NCBI GenBank assembly: GCA_963815965.1
Contig: CAWFIT010000003.1
Span: forward strand, 1-64,000
From: DASVFB01 sp963815965
Lineage (GTDB): Bacteria; Actinomycetota; Thermoleophilia; Gaiellales; Gaiellaceae
Direction: 5' to 3'
Length of the DNA stretch: 64,000 nucleotides
The notes beneath the pieces are model-generated. The model ran no database searches. It saw nothing but the letters and a program-made list of their open reading frames with translations, and had not been told where the DNA came from. Positions 27,068 to 33,313 of this stretch are shown here, piece by piece; the first letter of the stretch is position 1; every line of letters starts with the position of its first letter. The translations under genes and the position numbers were made by a program.

Positions 27068-27445
27068 TTGTCGCAAATCCGCGTTCTTATTGCCGATGAT
27101 CATTCCTTGTTTGCAGAAGCGTTGCAGGCAATTCTGAGCACGGACCAGCGCTTCGAGACGGTCGGGATCGCCACGGACGGCGCCCAGGCGGTCGAGCTCG
27201 CCGAGTCGCTCAACCCGGACGTCGTCCTCATGGACATCTCGATGCCTGTCCTGGACGGCTTCGAGGCGACGCGGAAACTGAGCAAGAAGGTGCCAAAAAC
27301 GTGCGTTCTCATGCTCACAGGGTCGAACGCGCGCCACGACGTCAACCGGGCGCGTGCTGCGGGCGCTGCGGGCTACGTCACGAAGGACCGCATCGCCGGC
27401 GAGCTGATCGAAGCGATTCTGCAGGTCGTGGAGCCAGAGGAGTAG
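27068..27445 (+). CDS. Stand-alone response-regulator receiver domain (CheY-like)
   Basis: A 125-residue receiver without output domain. The acidic pair is in VLIADDHS, the phospho-acceptor is D56 in VVLMDISMP, the switch threonine is in MLTGSN and the lysine is in GYVTKD. TTG 27068 is chosen because the receiver begins right there; the in-frame upstream codons read as low-complexity AT-rich sequence. GGGGAG precedes it closely. Sequence style is of the NarL/FixJ type without its DNA-binding half, so it may act by protein contacts. No kinase lies next to it. Confidence 0.87.
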   Translation: MSQIRVLIADDHSLFAEALQAILSTDQRFETVGIATDGAQAVELAESLNPDVVLMDISMPVLDGFEATRKLSKKVPKTCVLMLTGSNARHDVNRARAAGAAGYVTKDRIAGELIEAILQVVEPEE

Positions 27446-27459
27446 CTAGCGTCGTTCGC

Positions 27460-27465
27460 TACCCT
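27460..27465 (+). promoter_or_regulatory. -10 hexamer TACCCT for secG
   Basis: TACCCT lies 9 nt before the ATG at 27475, slightly further than in the other leaderless candidates. Confidence 0.3.
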
Positions 27466-27474
27466 TGAGCCGCG

Positions 27475-27696
27475 ATGCTTCAGGTTCTTTCCGTCTGGCA
27501 CGTCCTCGTTTCGATGGCCCTCGTGGGCCTGATCCTCATGCACTCGGGGCGGGACGCGGGGCTCGGCGGGATGGGCTTCACGCCGCAGTCGCAGGGCGGC
27601 ACGCACATCGTCGAGCGGAACCTGACGCGCGTGACGATAGCGGTCGCGATCATCTTCGCGGTCGACACCATCGTGCTCTTCCGCTTGCTGTCGTAG
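27475..27696 (+). CDS. secG: Preprotein translocase subunit SecG
   Basis: A 73-residue protein with two membrane helices (HVLVSMALVGLILMHSG and TRVTIAVAIIFAVDTIVLF) joined by the glycine-rich loop GRDAGLGGMGFTPQSQGG. SecG associates with SecYE and assists SecA-driven export. Its stop is followed closely by a lipoprotein gene that itself depends on export. Confidence 0.9.
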   Translation: MLQVLSVWHVLVSMALVGLILMHSGRDAGLGGMGFTPQSQGGTHIVERNLTRVTIAVAIIFAVDTIVLFRLLS

Positions 27697-28499
27697 CGCT
27701 CGCGCTCGCCGGCTGCGGGTCGCAACGAACGGTCGCGCCGCACGTCCCCGTCGAAGGGCCTGCGCACACGCTTCGCGTCGCGCTCGCAGACGTTCCGTGG
27801 CCTTTGCCCGCGCGCCCGCGCACGCGCGACGAGGCACAGCTCGCCGAAGCCGTGCGCTCGTTCCGTGTCGTGAGCGCGCGTCGCGGCGAGATCGTCGTGC
27901 GTCGCGGCCCGCTCCGGATCGTCTTCAGGCAAGTCGAGCCGCACCGCGCGGCGGTGCTGTTCCGGCGCGGGATGCTCGACGAGGCGCCGGTGCCGCTCGG
28001 CGACATCCGCGCGGCTCTCGCCGACCGGACGGTTCAGGGCGCGGTTCGCATCAACCGGCTCGCCGCGGTCGACGCACTCGATGCGTCGCGTCTACCCGCG
28101 TCGCTGCGCGCCGCGCTGTCGGCGACCGCCGATCGCAGGGACTACGCGCTCCTGGTGCCGGAGGATCTGGACGCCGCCGCCAAGTCGCCGCCGGCGCGTG
28201 CCTCCCGCAGAGCCCGCCGCGCGATCCCGGGCCTGCCGCACGTGCCGGTCCGCGTCCGGGTCGAGGGCGACGGCGCGCTGCGCTACGGCGCGACGTTGCT
28301 CGCAGCGTCGTGGCGCGACCTCGGCCTCGACGTTCGCGTCTCCGACCGGAACGCGAACGCGTTCTTCTCGCGTCGTTCACCGCCGCGTGGGATCGCGGTC
28401 GCGCGAGCCGTCGATGCGCGGTTCATCTCGCAGCGGGTGCGCGGGTGGCGCGAGAACGCGCGCGGCGTCGTCGACTACGCGCGCGTCAGCCTGCGCTAG
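27690..28499 (+). CDS. Putative lipoprotein, distantly like peptide-binding proteins; start unresolved
   Basis: The frame carries a hydrophobic stretch ALPLAVVALALAG and the lipobox LAGCGSQ, then about 250 residues. The first part (TLRVALADVPWPLPARPRTRDE) and the end (RGWRENARGVVDYARVSLR) loosely recall family 5 solute-binding proteins, but the middle is short. No ATG, GTG or TTG stands in a sensible place; the frame overlaps secG and the true start may be hidden by a base error. Its TAG stop shares the palindrome CTAG with the stop of the convergent gene. Confidence 0.55.
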   Translation, partial: VVALALAGCGSQRTVAPHVPVEGPAHTLRVALADVPWPLPARPRTRDEAQLAEAVRSFRVVSARRGEIVVRRGPLRIVFRQVEPHRAAVLFRRGMLDEAPVPLGDIRAALADRTVQGAVRINRLAAVDALDASRLPASLRAALSATADRRDYALLVPEDLDAAAKSPPARASRRARRAIPGLPHVPVRVRVEGDGALRYGATLLAASWRDLGLDVRVSDRNANAFFSRRSPPRGIAVARAVDARFISQRVRGWRENARGVVDYARVSLR

Positions 28500-29248
28500 G
28501 AGATGTTGTCGGAGAGAAAGGCGAGGATCAGAGCTCGTAACGACGGTCCCGTCGCTCCCTTGAGCAACTTCGTCCCGTGCTCGCCCGAGTCGAGGAACTC
28601 CAGGCGCTTCACCGGTGCGGCGGCGGTGTCGTACAGGGTCTGCATGTCCTCGGTGCAGCACGAGTCGTCCTTGCCGACGACGTACAGCGTCGGCGACTGA
28701 AGTCGAGTGACCGCGGGCCGGGCGTCCAGCGACGAGAAGTCCGTCAGGGAGGAGAGAACGACGACCGCAGCAGGCTGCGGCTTCAGCGCCGCCGCTGCGA
28801 CGAGCGCACCCGTGCCTCCCATCGAAGCTCCCATGAGCACCGTGCGCGTCGCGCCGCGGCTGCGGAGGAGCTTCGCGCCCGCGGCGAAGTCGCGATCGAG
28901 ACGGAAGGCCTTCAGGTTGGCACGTGTGGCCTGCGACGAGCCGTGACCGCGAAAGTCGAATGCGAGCACGCGGTATCCCGCCCCCGCGAGGACGCGCGCG
29001 AACGGCAGCCAGTTGCAGAGATCTGCGTTCTTCTCGTGACCGAGCACGACCCCGACGGATCCGCGGCCGAGCACGACGCCGCGAAGCGTGAACCCGTCCC
29101 ACGTCCGGAAGGAGACCGCGTGTTTGCGTTCGGCTTTCGTCACGCAGCGCTCGCTGAGCGCCGGAGGCTTCGCTGCGGGCGACGAAGCACCGGCGAAAGC
29201 AAGCGCAGCTCCGACAACCGCGAGGGCGACCAGGGATCTCACGCGCAT
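28496..29248 (-). CDS. Secreted alpha/beta hydrolase
   Basis: A 250-residue protein with an N-terminal signal peptide (RVRSLVALAVVGAALAFAG). The mature part has the nucleophile elbow LMGASMGGTGA, the acid in VVGKDDSCC and the histidine in DSGEHGTKLL. VVLGHEKNADLCNWLPF replaces the usual HG oxyanion motif. Likely an exported esterase, lipase or peptidase; the substrate is unknown. Confidence 0.85.
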   Translation of the reverse strand: MRVRSLVALAVVGAALAFAGASSPAAKPPALSERCVTKAERKHAVSFRTWDGFTLRGVVLGRGSVGVVLGHEKNADLCNWLPFARVLAGAGYRVLAFDFRGHGSSQATRANLKAFRLDRDFAAGAKLLRSRGATRTVLMGASMGGTGALVAAAALKPQPAAVVVLSSLTDFSSLDARPAVTRLQSPTLYVVGKDDSCCTEDMQTLYDTAAAPVKRLEFLDSGEHGTKLLKGATGPSLRALILAFLSDNIS

Positions 29249-29285
29249 TGAGACGCCGAATCCGGGCCGAGGTCAGTTCGCCGAT

Positions 29286-30653
29286 TCAGATGCCAGGTGT
29301 CGAGCCGATGCCGGTGACATTGAAGTGCGCCGTCGCGATGGCCGGGACGAACGCAGCAACGGGATACCGTTCGCCGTAGAAGTCGGTCTGGTTGACGAGC
29401 GTCACCTTGCGTGAGAGGGCGGGTACGTCCGCGAGCAGATCGGGAACCGCGATCGTGAAGCGCAGGTTGAAGAGCGGCTCCGCGATCTTGCCGTCGCGGA
29501 TGCGGAAGGTTCCGTCGCGCGTCATCCCGGTGAGCACTCCTCGCCGAGGATCGACGATGCCGAGGTAATGGACGCGCGTGATGTAGATGCCGTCGTCGAC
29601 TGCCGTGACCAGCTCGTCCACCGACTCCGCCTCGCCGCCCGCGAGTGAGAGCGAAAACGGCACGGGGCCGTACGCCTGAAGGCCGACCGGGGGCGCGTGT
29701 CCCGTGCCCTGCACGTCTCCCCCTGCGCGCTTCGCGCTACGCCGGTCCCAGACAACGCCGCGCGCGACTCCCTCCTCGACGAGTGTCACGCGCTGCCTGG
29801 GGACACCTTCGAAGTCGAACGCCTTCGGCAGGCCGCGCGGATCGAGCGGATCGTCCCAGATGCTCACCTTCTCGTCGAACACACGCTCGCCGAGCCGCCC
29901 AGTCAGGTAGCTCCGCTCCTCGAGCAGGCCGAGGCCCCCGAAGGAGTCCCACGCGAAGTACTGCAGCAGCTCGGCCAGCGCGTACGGCTCGAGCACGGCG
30001 CGGTACACCTTCGGCTCGACTTCGCGGGCGCCCTTCGTTCGGTCGCCCTTCTCCGCTGCCTCGGCCGCGCACGCGCGCGAGTCGACGCCGGCGACTGCGG
30101 ATGAGGTCTGCGTCGCGTAGCCGGACCGGCCCTCGGCGGACGCCAGAACGACGACGGTCGCATCGGTCAGTTGCTGGCTCACCTCGACCCCGGTCGTCGA
30201 GACGACCGCGAGCTCGGTGACGCCGCTGGTGAAGAAGCCGTAAGCGGGCGTGTCGCCGGTCCCCGCGATCGCCGCTGCCGCACGCTGCGCTTGTTCGTCC
30301 GGGCCGAGTGCGGCCGTGTCGTCGTCGTAGCCCTCGACCTTCGGTGGATCGGCAGGCTCCGCGAGCCCGGGGAAGTCGGGGTCCTCACGCATCCGGTCGG
30401 CCGCATCGGCGGCGCGCGCCGCGAGCTCGCGGAGGCCGTCGTCGCTCGTCCGGTTCGAGACGGCGACGCCGACCCGCCCGTCCCGGACGGCGCGAAGCGT
30501 CACGACGGTGTCGTCGACAAGTGTCGGCTGATGCTGCGTCGACGTGGCGAAGCGCGCGAGGCCGGAGCGCTCCGAGTGCACGAGGACGTCCGCCCCGTCG
30601 GCGGCGGCGGCCGCGTGCTCGAGCGCGAGCCGTGCGATGTCGAGCGTGTTCAG
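29286..30653 (-). CDS. pmbA: TldD/PmbA-family protein, PmbA (TldE) subunit
   Basis: TldD and PmbA form a heterocomplex metalloprotease that trims unfolded peptides and RiPP precursors. This subunit lacks the HExxH-type site and shows the PmbA features LVDDTVVTLRAVRDGRVGVAVS and YFAWDSFGGLGLLEERSYLTGRLGE. The frame has no ATG or GTG near the natural N-terminus. A CTG at 30653 overlaps the TldD stop as CTGA, mirroring the ATGA/GTGA overlaps elsewhere, so a coupled CTG start is proposed (455 residues). Confidence 0.88.
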   Translation of the reverse strand: MNTLDIARLALEHAAAAADGADVLVHSERSGLARFATSTQHQPTLVDDTVVTLRAVRDGRVGVAVSNRTSDDGLRELAARAADAADRMREDPDFPGLAEPADPPKVEGYDDDTAALGPDEQAQRAAAAIAGTGDTPAYGFFTSGVTELAVVSTTGVEVSQQLTDATVVVLASAEGRSGYATQTSSAVAGVDSRACAAEAAEKGDRTKGAREVEPKVYRAVLEPYALAELLQYFAWDSFGGLGLLEERSYLTGRLGERVFDEKVSIWDDPLDPRGLPKAFDFEGVPRQRVTLVEEGVARGVVWDRRSAKRAGGDVQGTGHAPPVGLQAYGPVPFSLSLAGGEAESVDELVTAVDDGIYITRVHYLGIVDPRRGVLTGMTRDGTFRIRDGKIAEPLFNLRFTIAVPDLLADVPALSRKVTLVNQTDFYGERYPVAAFVPAIATAHFNVTGIGSTPGI

Positions 30654-32062
30654 GCTCGAACCCCGACCTGAACGCCGCGGAAGCGGGCGGGACAGGTGCC
30701 GTGGGAGACGTGCGCGGCCTGGCCCGGCTGTCCCTTGCCGCAGTTCGTCAAGCCGTGCAGGCGCCATTCGTCACGGCCGGCGACCGCGTCCATCGAGCCC
30801 CAGAACTGCGGCGTGATGCCCGTGTAGGTCGCGTCTCGGAACATCCGGCCGAGCTTGCCGTCGACGATCTCCCACGCGACTTGTGTGCCGAACTGAAAGT
30901 TCAGTCGCTTGTCGTCGATCGACCAGCTCTTGTTCGTCTCGAGGAAGAGACCTTTCTCGACGCCGGCGATCAACTCCTCGAGCGACCCCTCGCCCGGCTC
31001 GAGGTGGAGGTTCGTCATGCGCACGAGCGGCATGCGGCCCCAGCCGTCGGCGCGCATCGAGCCGGGGAAGCCGACCTCGCGCGACCCGAGCCAGCCGACG
31101 AGCACCCCTTCGCGCACGATGGGCTGCGGCTTCGCCGGAACGCCCTCGTCGTCGAAGGCGAACGTGCCGAGCCCGCTCGGCGTCGTCGGGTCCGCGGTCA
31201 CGTTCATGTGCTCCGACCCGTAGCGAAGCGAGTCGCGATCGCCGGGCTGGAGGAAGCTCGTTCCCGCGTAGGCGGCCTCGAAGCCGAGCACGCGGTCGAG
31301 CTCGGTCGGGTGCCCGACGGATTCGTGCAGCTGCAGCGTGACCTGCTCGGCGTCGATGACGACGTCCATCACGCCTGCGGGGCATTCGGGTGCTTGTAAG
31401 AGCGCGGCGGCCTGCTCGCCGACGCGCGGCGCCTCGCGTGCGAGGCCGAGACCGACGACGAACTCCCAGCCGGCCTGGGCGCTGATGCCGCCGAACGCGC
31501 TCGGGTAGCTGCGGATCTGCGTGACGTCGTCGGCGACTGCGGTCGCGTCGATCCCGCCGCCGCACTCGACGATCTCCTGGTCGATCTCCGAGCCCTCCGA
31601 CGTCACGAGCACCTTTCGCTCGCGTTGCGCGCGCGCGTACGCCTCCGCCACCTTTACCTCCGGCCGCGCGAGTGCGCGCTCGGCCTCGAGGCAGAAGTCG
31701 ATCTTCTCGCCGAGCGGGACGGAGAACGGATCGATCTCGACTTCAGTCTTGAAGCTCCCGCTCTGCGGCTCGAGCGGGGCGAGTTGCCTGCCGCCTCCGC
31801 CGGCCGCACGCGCGAACTCGCACGCACGCCGCGCGGCGTCCCGTGCCCCCTCGTCGGTCAGGCGCCGGTCGCCGGCGAAGCCCCAGGCGCCGTCGACGAG
31901 CACGCGGACGCCGATACCCTCGCTCTCGACGTCGGTGACCGACTCGACGTTTCCGTTCTTCGTCGCGACCGACTGCGACCGGCGAAAGACGGTGCGTGCG
32001 TCCGCATATGTTGCGCCGCTGCCGAGAGCAGCGTCGACGGCGTTGCCGCAGAGGTCGCGCAT
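30650..32062 (-). CDS. tldD: TldD metalloprotease subunit
   Basis: The 470-residue catalytic partner of PmbA. The zinc motif is in TLQLHESVGHPTELDRVLG, followed by GWGRMPLVRMTNLHLEPGEGS and a C-terminal cysteine in THGLTNCGKGQPGQ, typical of TldD. The ATG at 32062 (MRDLCGNAVDAAL) is chosen for its place before the conserved DARTVFRRSQSVATKNG strand. It is divergent from tRNA-Leu. No RiPP precursor was recognised in the window, so the substrate is unknown. Confidence 0.93.
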   Translation of the reverse strand: MRDLCGNAVDAALGSGATYADARTVFRRSQSVATKNGNVESVTDVESEGIGVRVLVDGAWGFAGDRRLTDEGARDAARRACEFARAAGGGGRQLAPLEPQSGSFKTEVEIDPFSVPLGEKIDFCLEAERALARPEVKVAEAYARAQRERKVLVTSEGSEIDQEIVECGGGIDATAVADDVTQIRSYPSAFGGISAQAGWEFVVGLGLAREAPRVGEQAAALLQAPECPAGVMDVVIDAEQVTLQLHESVGHPTELDRVLGFEAAYAGTSFLQPGDRDSLRYGSEHMNVTADPTTPSGLGTFAFDDEGVPAKPQPIVREGVLVGWLGSREVGFPGSMRADGWGRMPLVRMTNLHLEPGEGSLEELIAGVEKGLFLETNKSWSIDDKRLNFQFGTQVAWEIVDGKLGRMFRDATYTGITPQFWGSMDAVAGRDEWRLHGLTNCGKGQPGQAAHVSHGTCPARFRGVQVGVRA

Positions 32063-32074
32063 GAGGCGTGACGC

Positions 32075-32080
32075 TACACT
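32075..32080 (+). promoter_or_regulatory. -10 hexamer TACACT upstream of tRNA-Leu
   Basis: TACACT lies 15 nt before the mature 5' end of tRNA-Leu, giving a short precursor leader for RNase P to remove. Confidence 0.4.
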
Positions 32081-32095
32081 TGGCCTCGCTCTCAC

Positions 32096-32181
32096 GCGCT
32101 GGTGGCGGAATTGGTAGACGCGCTAGGTTGAGGGCCTAGTGGCCGCTTTAGGCCGTGGAGGTTCAAGTCCTCTCCAGCGCA
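32096..32181 (+). tRNA. tRNA-Leu (anticodon GAG)
   Basis: An 86-nt class II tRNA. The acceptor pairs GCGCTGG with CCAGCGC, the discriminator is A, and CCA is not encoded. The anticodon arm is CTAGG-TTGAGGG-CCTAG with GAG at 32130-32132. The long variable arm includes GTGGCCGCTTTAGGCCGT. The T loop is TTCAAGT. It is divergent from tldD and followed by four hairpins. Confidence 0.95.
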
Positions 32182-32186
32182 TTCTC

Positions 32187-32238
32187 GGCCCGGCTTCGCC
32201 GGGCCGTCGTCGTTGAAAGTGCTTCGCACTTTCAACGA
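32187..32238. terminator. Two consecutive hairpins after tRNA-Leu
   Basis: The first hairpin (32187-32205) pairs GGCCCGGC with GCCGGGCC around TTC. The second (32210-32238) pairs a 13-base arm, TCGTTGAAAGTGC, with its perfect complement, again around TTC. Neither has a U tract, so they may act as processing or blocking structures rather than intrinsic terminators. Confidence 0.5.
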
Positions 32239-32245
32239 GAAGACC

Positions 32246-32340
32246 TGGACAGGCGCCCTTTGGGCGCGTGTCCATTTGGTGGCTGTCGGAGGTGGCTGCT
32301 TCGGCTTGGGTTGGTGAGCAGCCGGGCTAAGCCCGGCTGC
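32246..32340. repeat. Two further inverted repeats between tRNA-Leu and lexA
   Basis: The third hairpin (32246-32274) has 13-base arms TGGACAGGCGCCC and GGGCGCGTGTCCA around TTT with one mismatch. The fourth (32318-32340) has perfect 10-base arms GCAGCCGGGC and GCCCGGCTGC around TAA. Together with the two upstream they make four non-identical hairpins in 155 bp. Confidence 0.6.
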
Positions 32341-32357
32341 CGGCGATTGGATTTGGT

Positions 32358-32386
32358 TTGACGTCGTCCGGAGGAGTCTCTAACGT
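32358..32386 (+). promoter_or_regulatory. lexA promoter
   Basis: A -35 element TTGACG (32358-32363) and a -10 element TAACGT (32381-32386) are separated by 17 bp. The predicted start near 32393 falls inside the LexA box that follows, so LexA binding would block initiation. Confidence 0.7.
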
Positions 32387-32391
32387 TGTGG

Positions 32392-32405
32392 CGAACACAC
32401 GTTCG
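32392..32405. promoter_or_regulatory. LexA operator (SOS box)
   Basis: CGAACACACGTTCG matches the actinobacterial/Gram-positive SOS box GAAC-N4-GTTC perfectly, with an extra flanking C/G pair. It lies 22 bp before the lexA start codon, consistent with autorepression that is relieved when LexA self-cleaves after DNA damage. Confidence 0.85.
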
Positions 32406-32426
32406 CAATCAACCTTTGGAGGCTAT

Positions 32427-33053
32427 GTGCTGACCGGTAGACAGCAGGAGATCTGGGACTTCCTGGTCGACTACGTCGACCGGCACGGCTACCCGCCGAC
32501 GGTGCGGGAGATCGGGGAGCGCGTTGGGCTCGCGTCGCCTTCGACCGTCCACGCGCACCTCGCGAACCTCGAGCGCGCTGGGTATCTCAAGCGCGACCCG
32601 ACGAAGCCTCGCGCGCTCGAACTCACGGGCCTGCGCCGTCCCGACGCTCGCTCTGCCCGTGAGGACACGTCGCAGGCGCTGCCGCTCCTCGGCGACATCG
32701 CTGCCGGCGGGCCGCTGCTCGCCGAAGAGAACATCGAGGAGTACCTGGCCCTGCCCGAACAGCTCGTCGGCGCGGCGGACTTCATTCTCCGGGTCAAGGG
32801 CGATTCGATGATCGACGCGGGCATCCTCGACGGCGATCTTGTCGTCGTGCGCAAGTCCGATACCGCGGTGAACGGCGACATCGTGGTCGCACTCGCGGGC
32901 GATGACGAGTCGGCGGACGAGGCGACCGTGAAGCGGTACTTCCGCGAGAGCGGCCGCGTCCGCCTGCAGCCCGAGAACGCCGCACTCGAGCCGATCTACG
33001 CGAAGCACGTCCAGATCCTCGGCAAGGTCGTGGGAGTGTTCCGCGCGCTGTGA
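32427..33053 (+). CDS. lexA: LexA repressor
   Basis: A 208-residue SOS repressor. The N-terminal winged helix (LTGRQQEIWDFLVDYVDRHG, then SPSTVHAHLANLERAGYLKR) binds the SOS box. The self-cleavage site is A93-G94 in GDIAAGGPL, with catalytic S127 (VKGDSMID) and K169 (ATVKRYF). The GTG at 32427 follows GGAGG by 4 nt; an ATG two bases earlier runs into a stop. Its stop overlaps the zinc-ribbon gene as GTGA. Confidence 0.96.
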   Translation: MLTGRQQEIWDFLVDYVDRHGYPPTVREIGERVGLASPSTVHAHLANLERAGYLKRDPTKPRALELTGLRRPDARSAREDTSQALPLLGDIAAGGPLLAEENIEEYLALPEQLVGAADFILRVKGDSMIDAGILDGDLVVVRKSDTAVNGDIVVALAGDDESADEATVKRYFRESGRVRLQPENAALEPIYAKHVQILGKVVGVFRAL

Positions 33054-33250
33054 GCGTGGCGCCCTTGAATCGGACGCTGGAGCAGGAGCTGTTCGCGCTG
33101 CTCCGCGGCGCGAGCCTCGAGTGCCTGGTCTGCGGCGAGTTCGTCATGCATCGCCGCGGCGGGATCACGTGCCCGGAGTGCGGAATGACGCTGCGCCGCG
33201 ACGAGCCGGCCACCGGATCGGCGCAGCAACTCGGTTCCAAGGCAGGGTGA
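33050..33250 (+). CDS. Small zinc-ribbon protein coupled to lexA
   Basis: A 66-residue protein with a C4 zinc ribbon: LECLVCGEFVMHRRGG then ITCPECGMTLRR. The N-terminal helix is TLEQELFALLRG. The GTG at 33050 overlaps the lexA stop by 4 bases, so it should be co-induced in the SOS response. No function is known to me. Confidence 0.75.
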   Translation: MSVAPLNRTLEQELFALLRGASLECLVCGEFVMHRRGGITCPECGMTLRRDEPATGSAQQLGSKAG

Positions 33251-33252
33251 AA

Positions 33253-33278
33253 GGGAGGGCCGGAGCACCGGCCCTCCC
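33253..33278. terminator. Bidirectional terminator hairpin between convergent genes
   Basis: Perfect 11-bp arms, GGGAGGGCCGG and CCGGCCCTCCC, enclose AGCA. It lies just after the zinc-ribbon stop and before the end of the convergent metalloprotease gene. Reading on the minus strand it is followed by TTT. Confidence 0.7.
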
Positions 33279-33313
33279 GTTACACCATCTGACCTCTTAG
33301 TTGGTCTTTGCCC

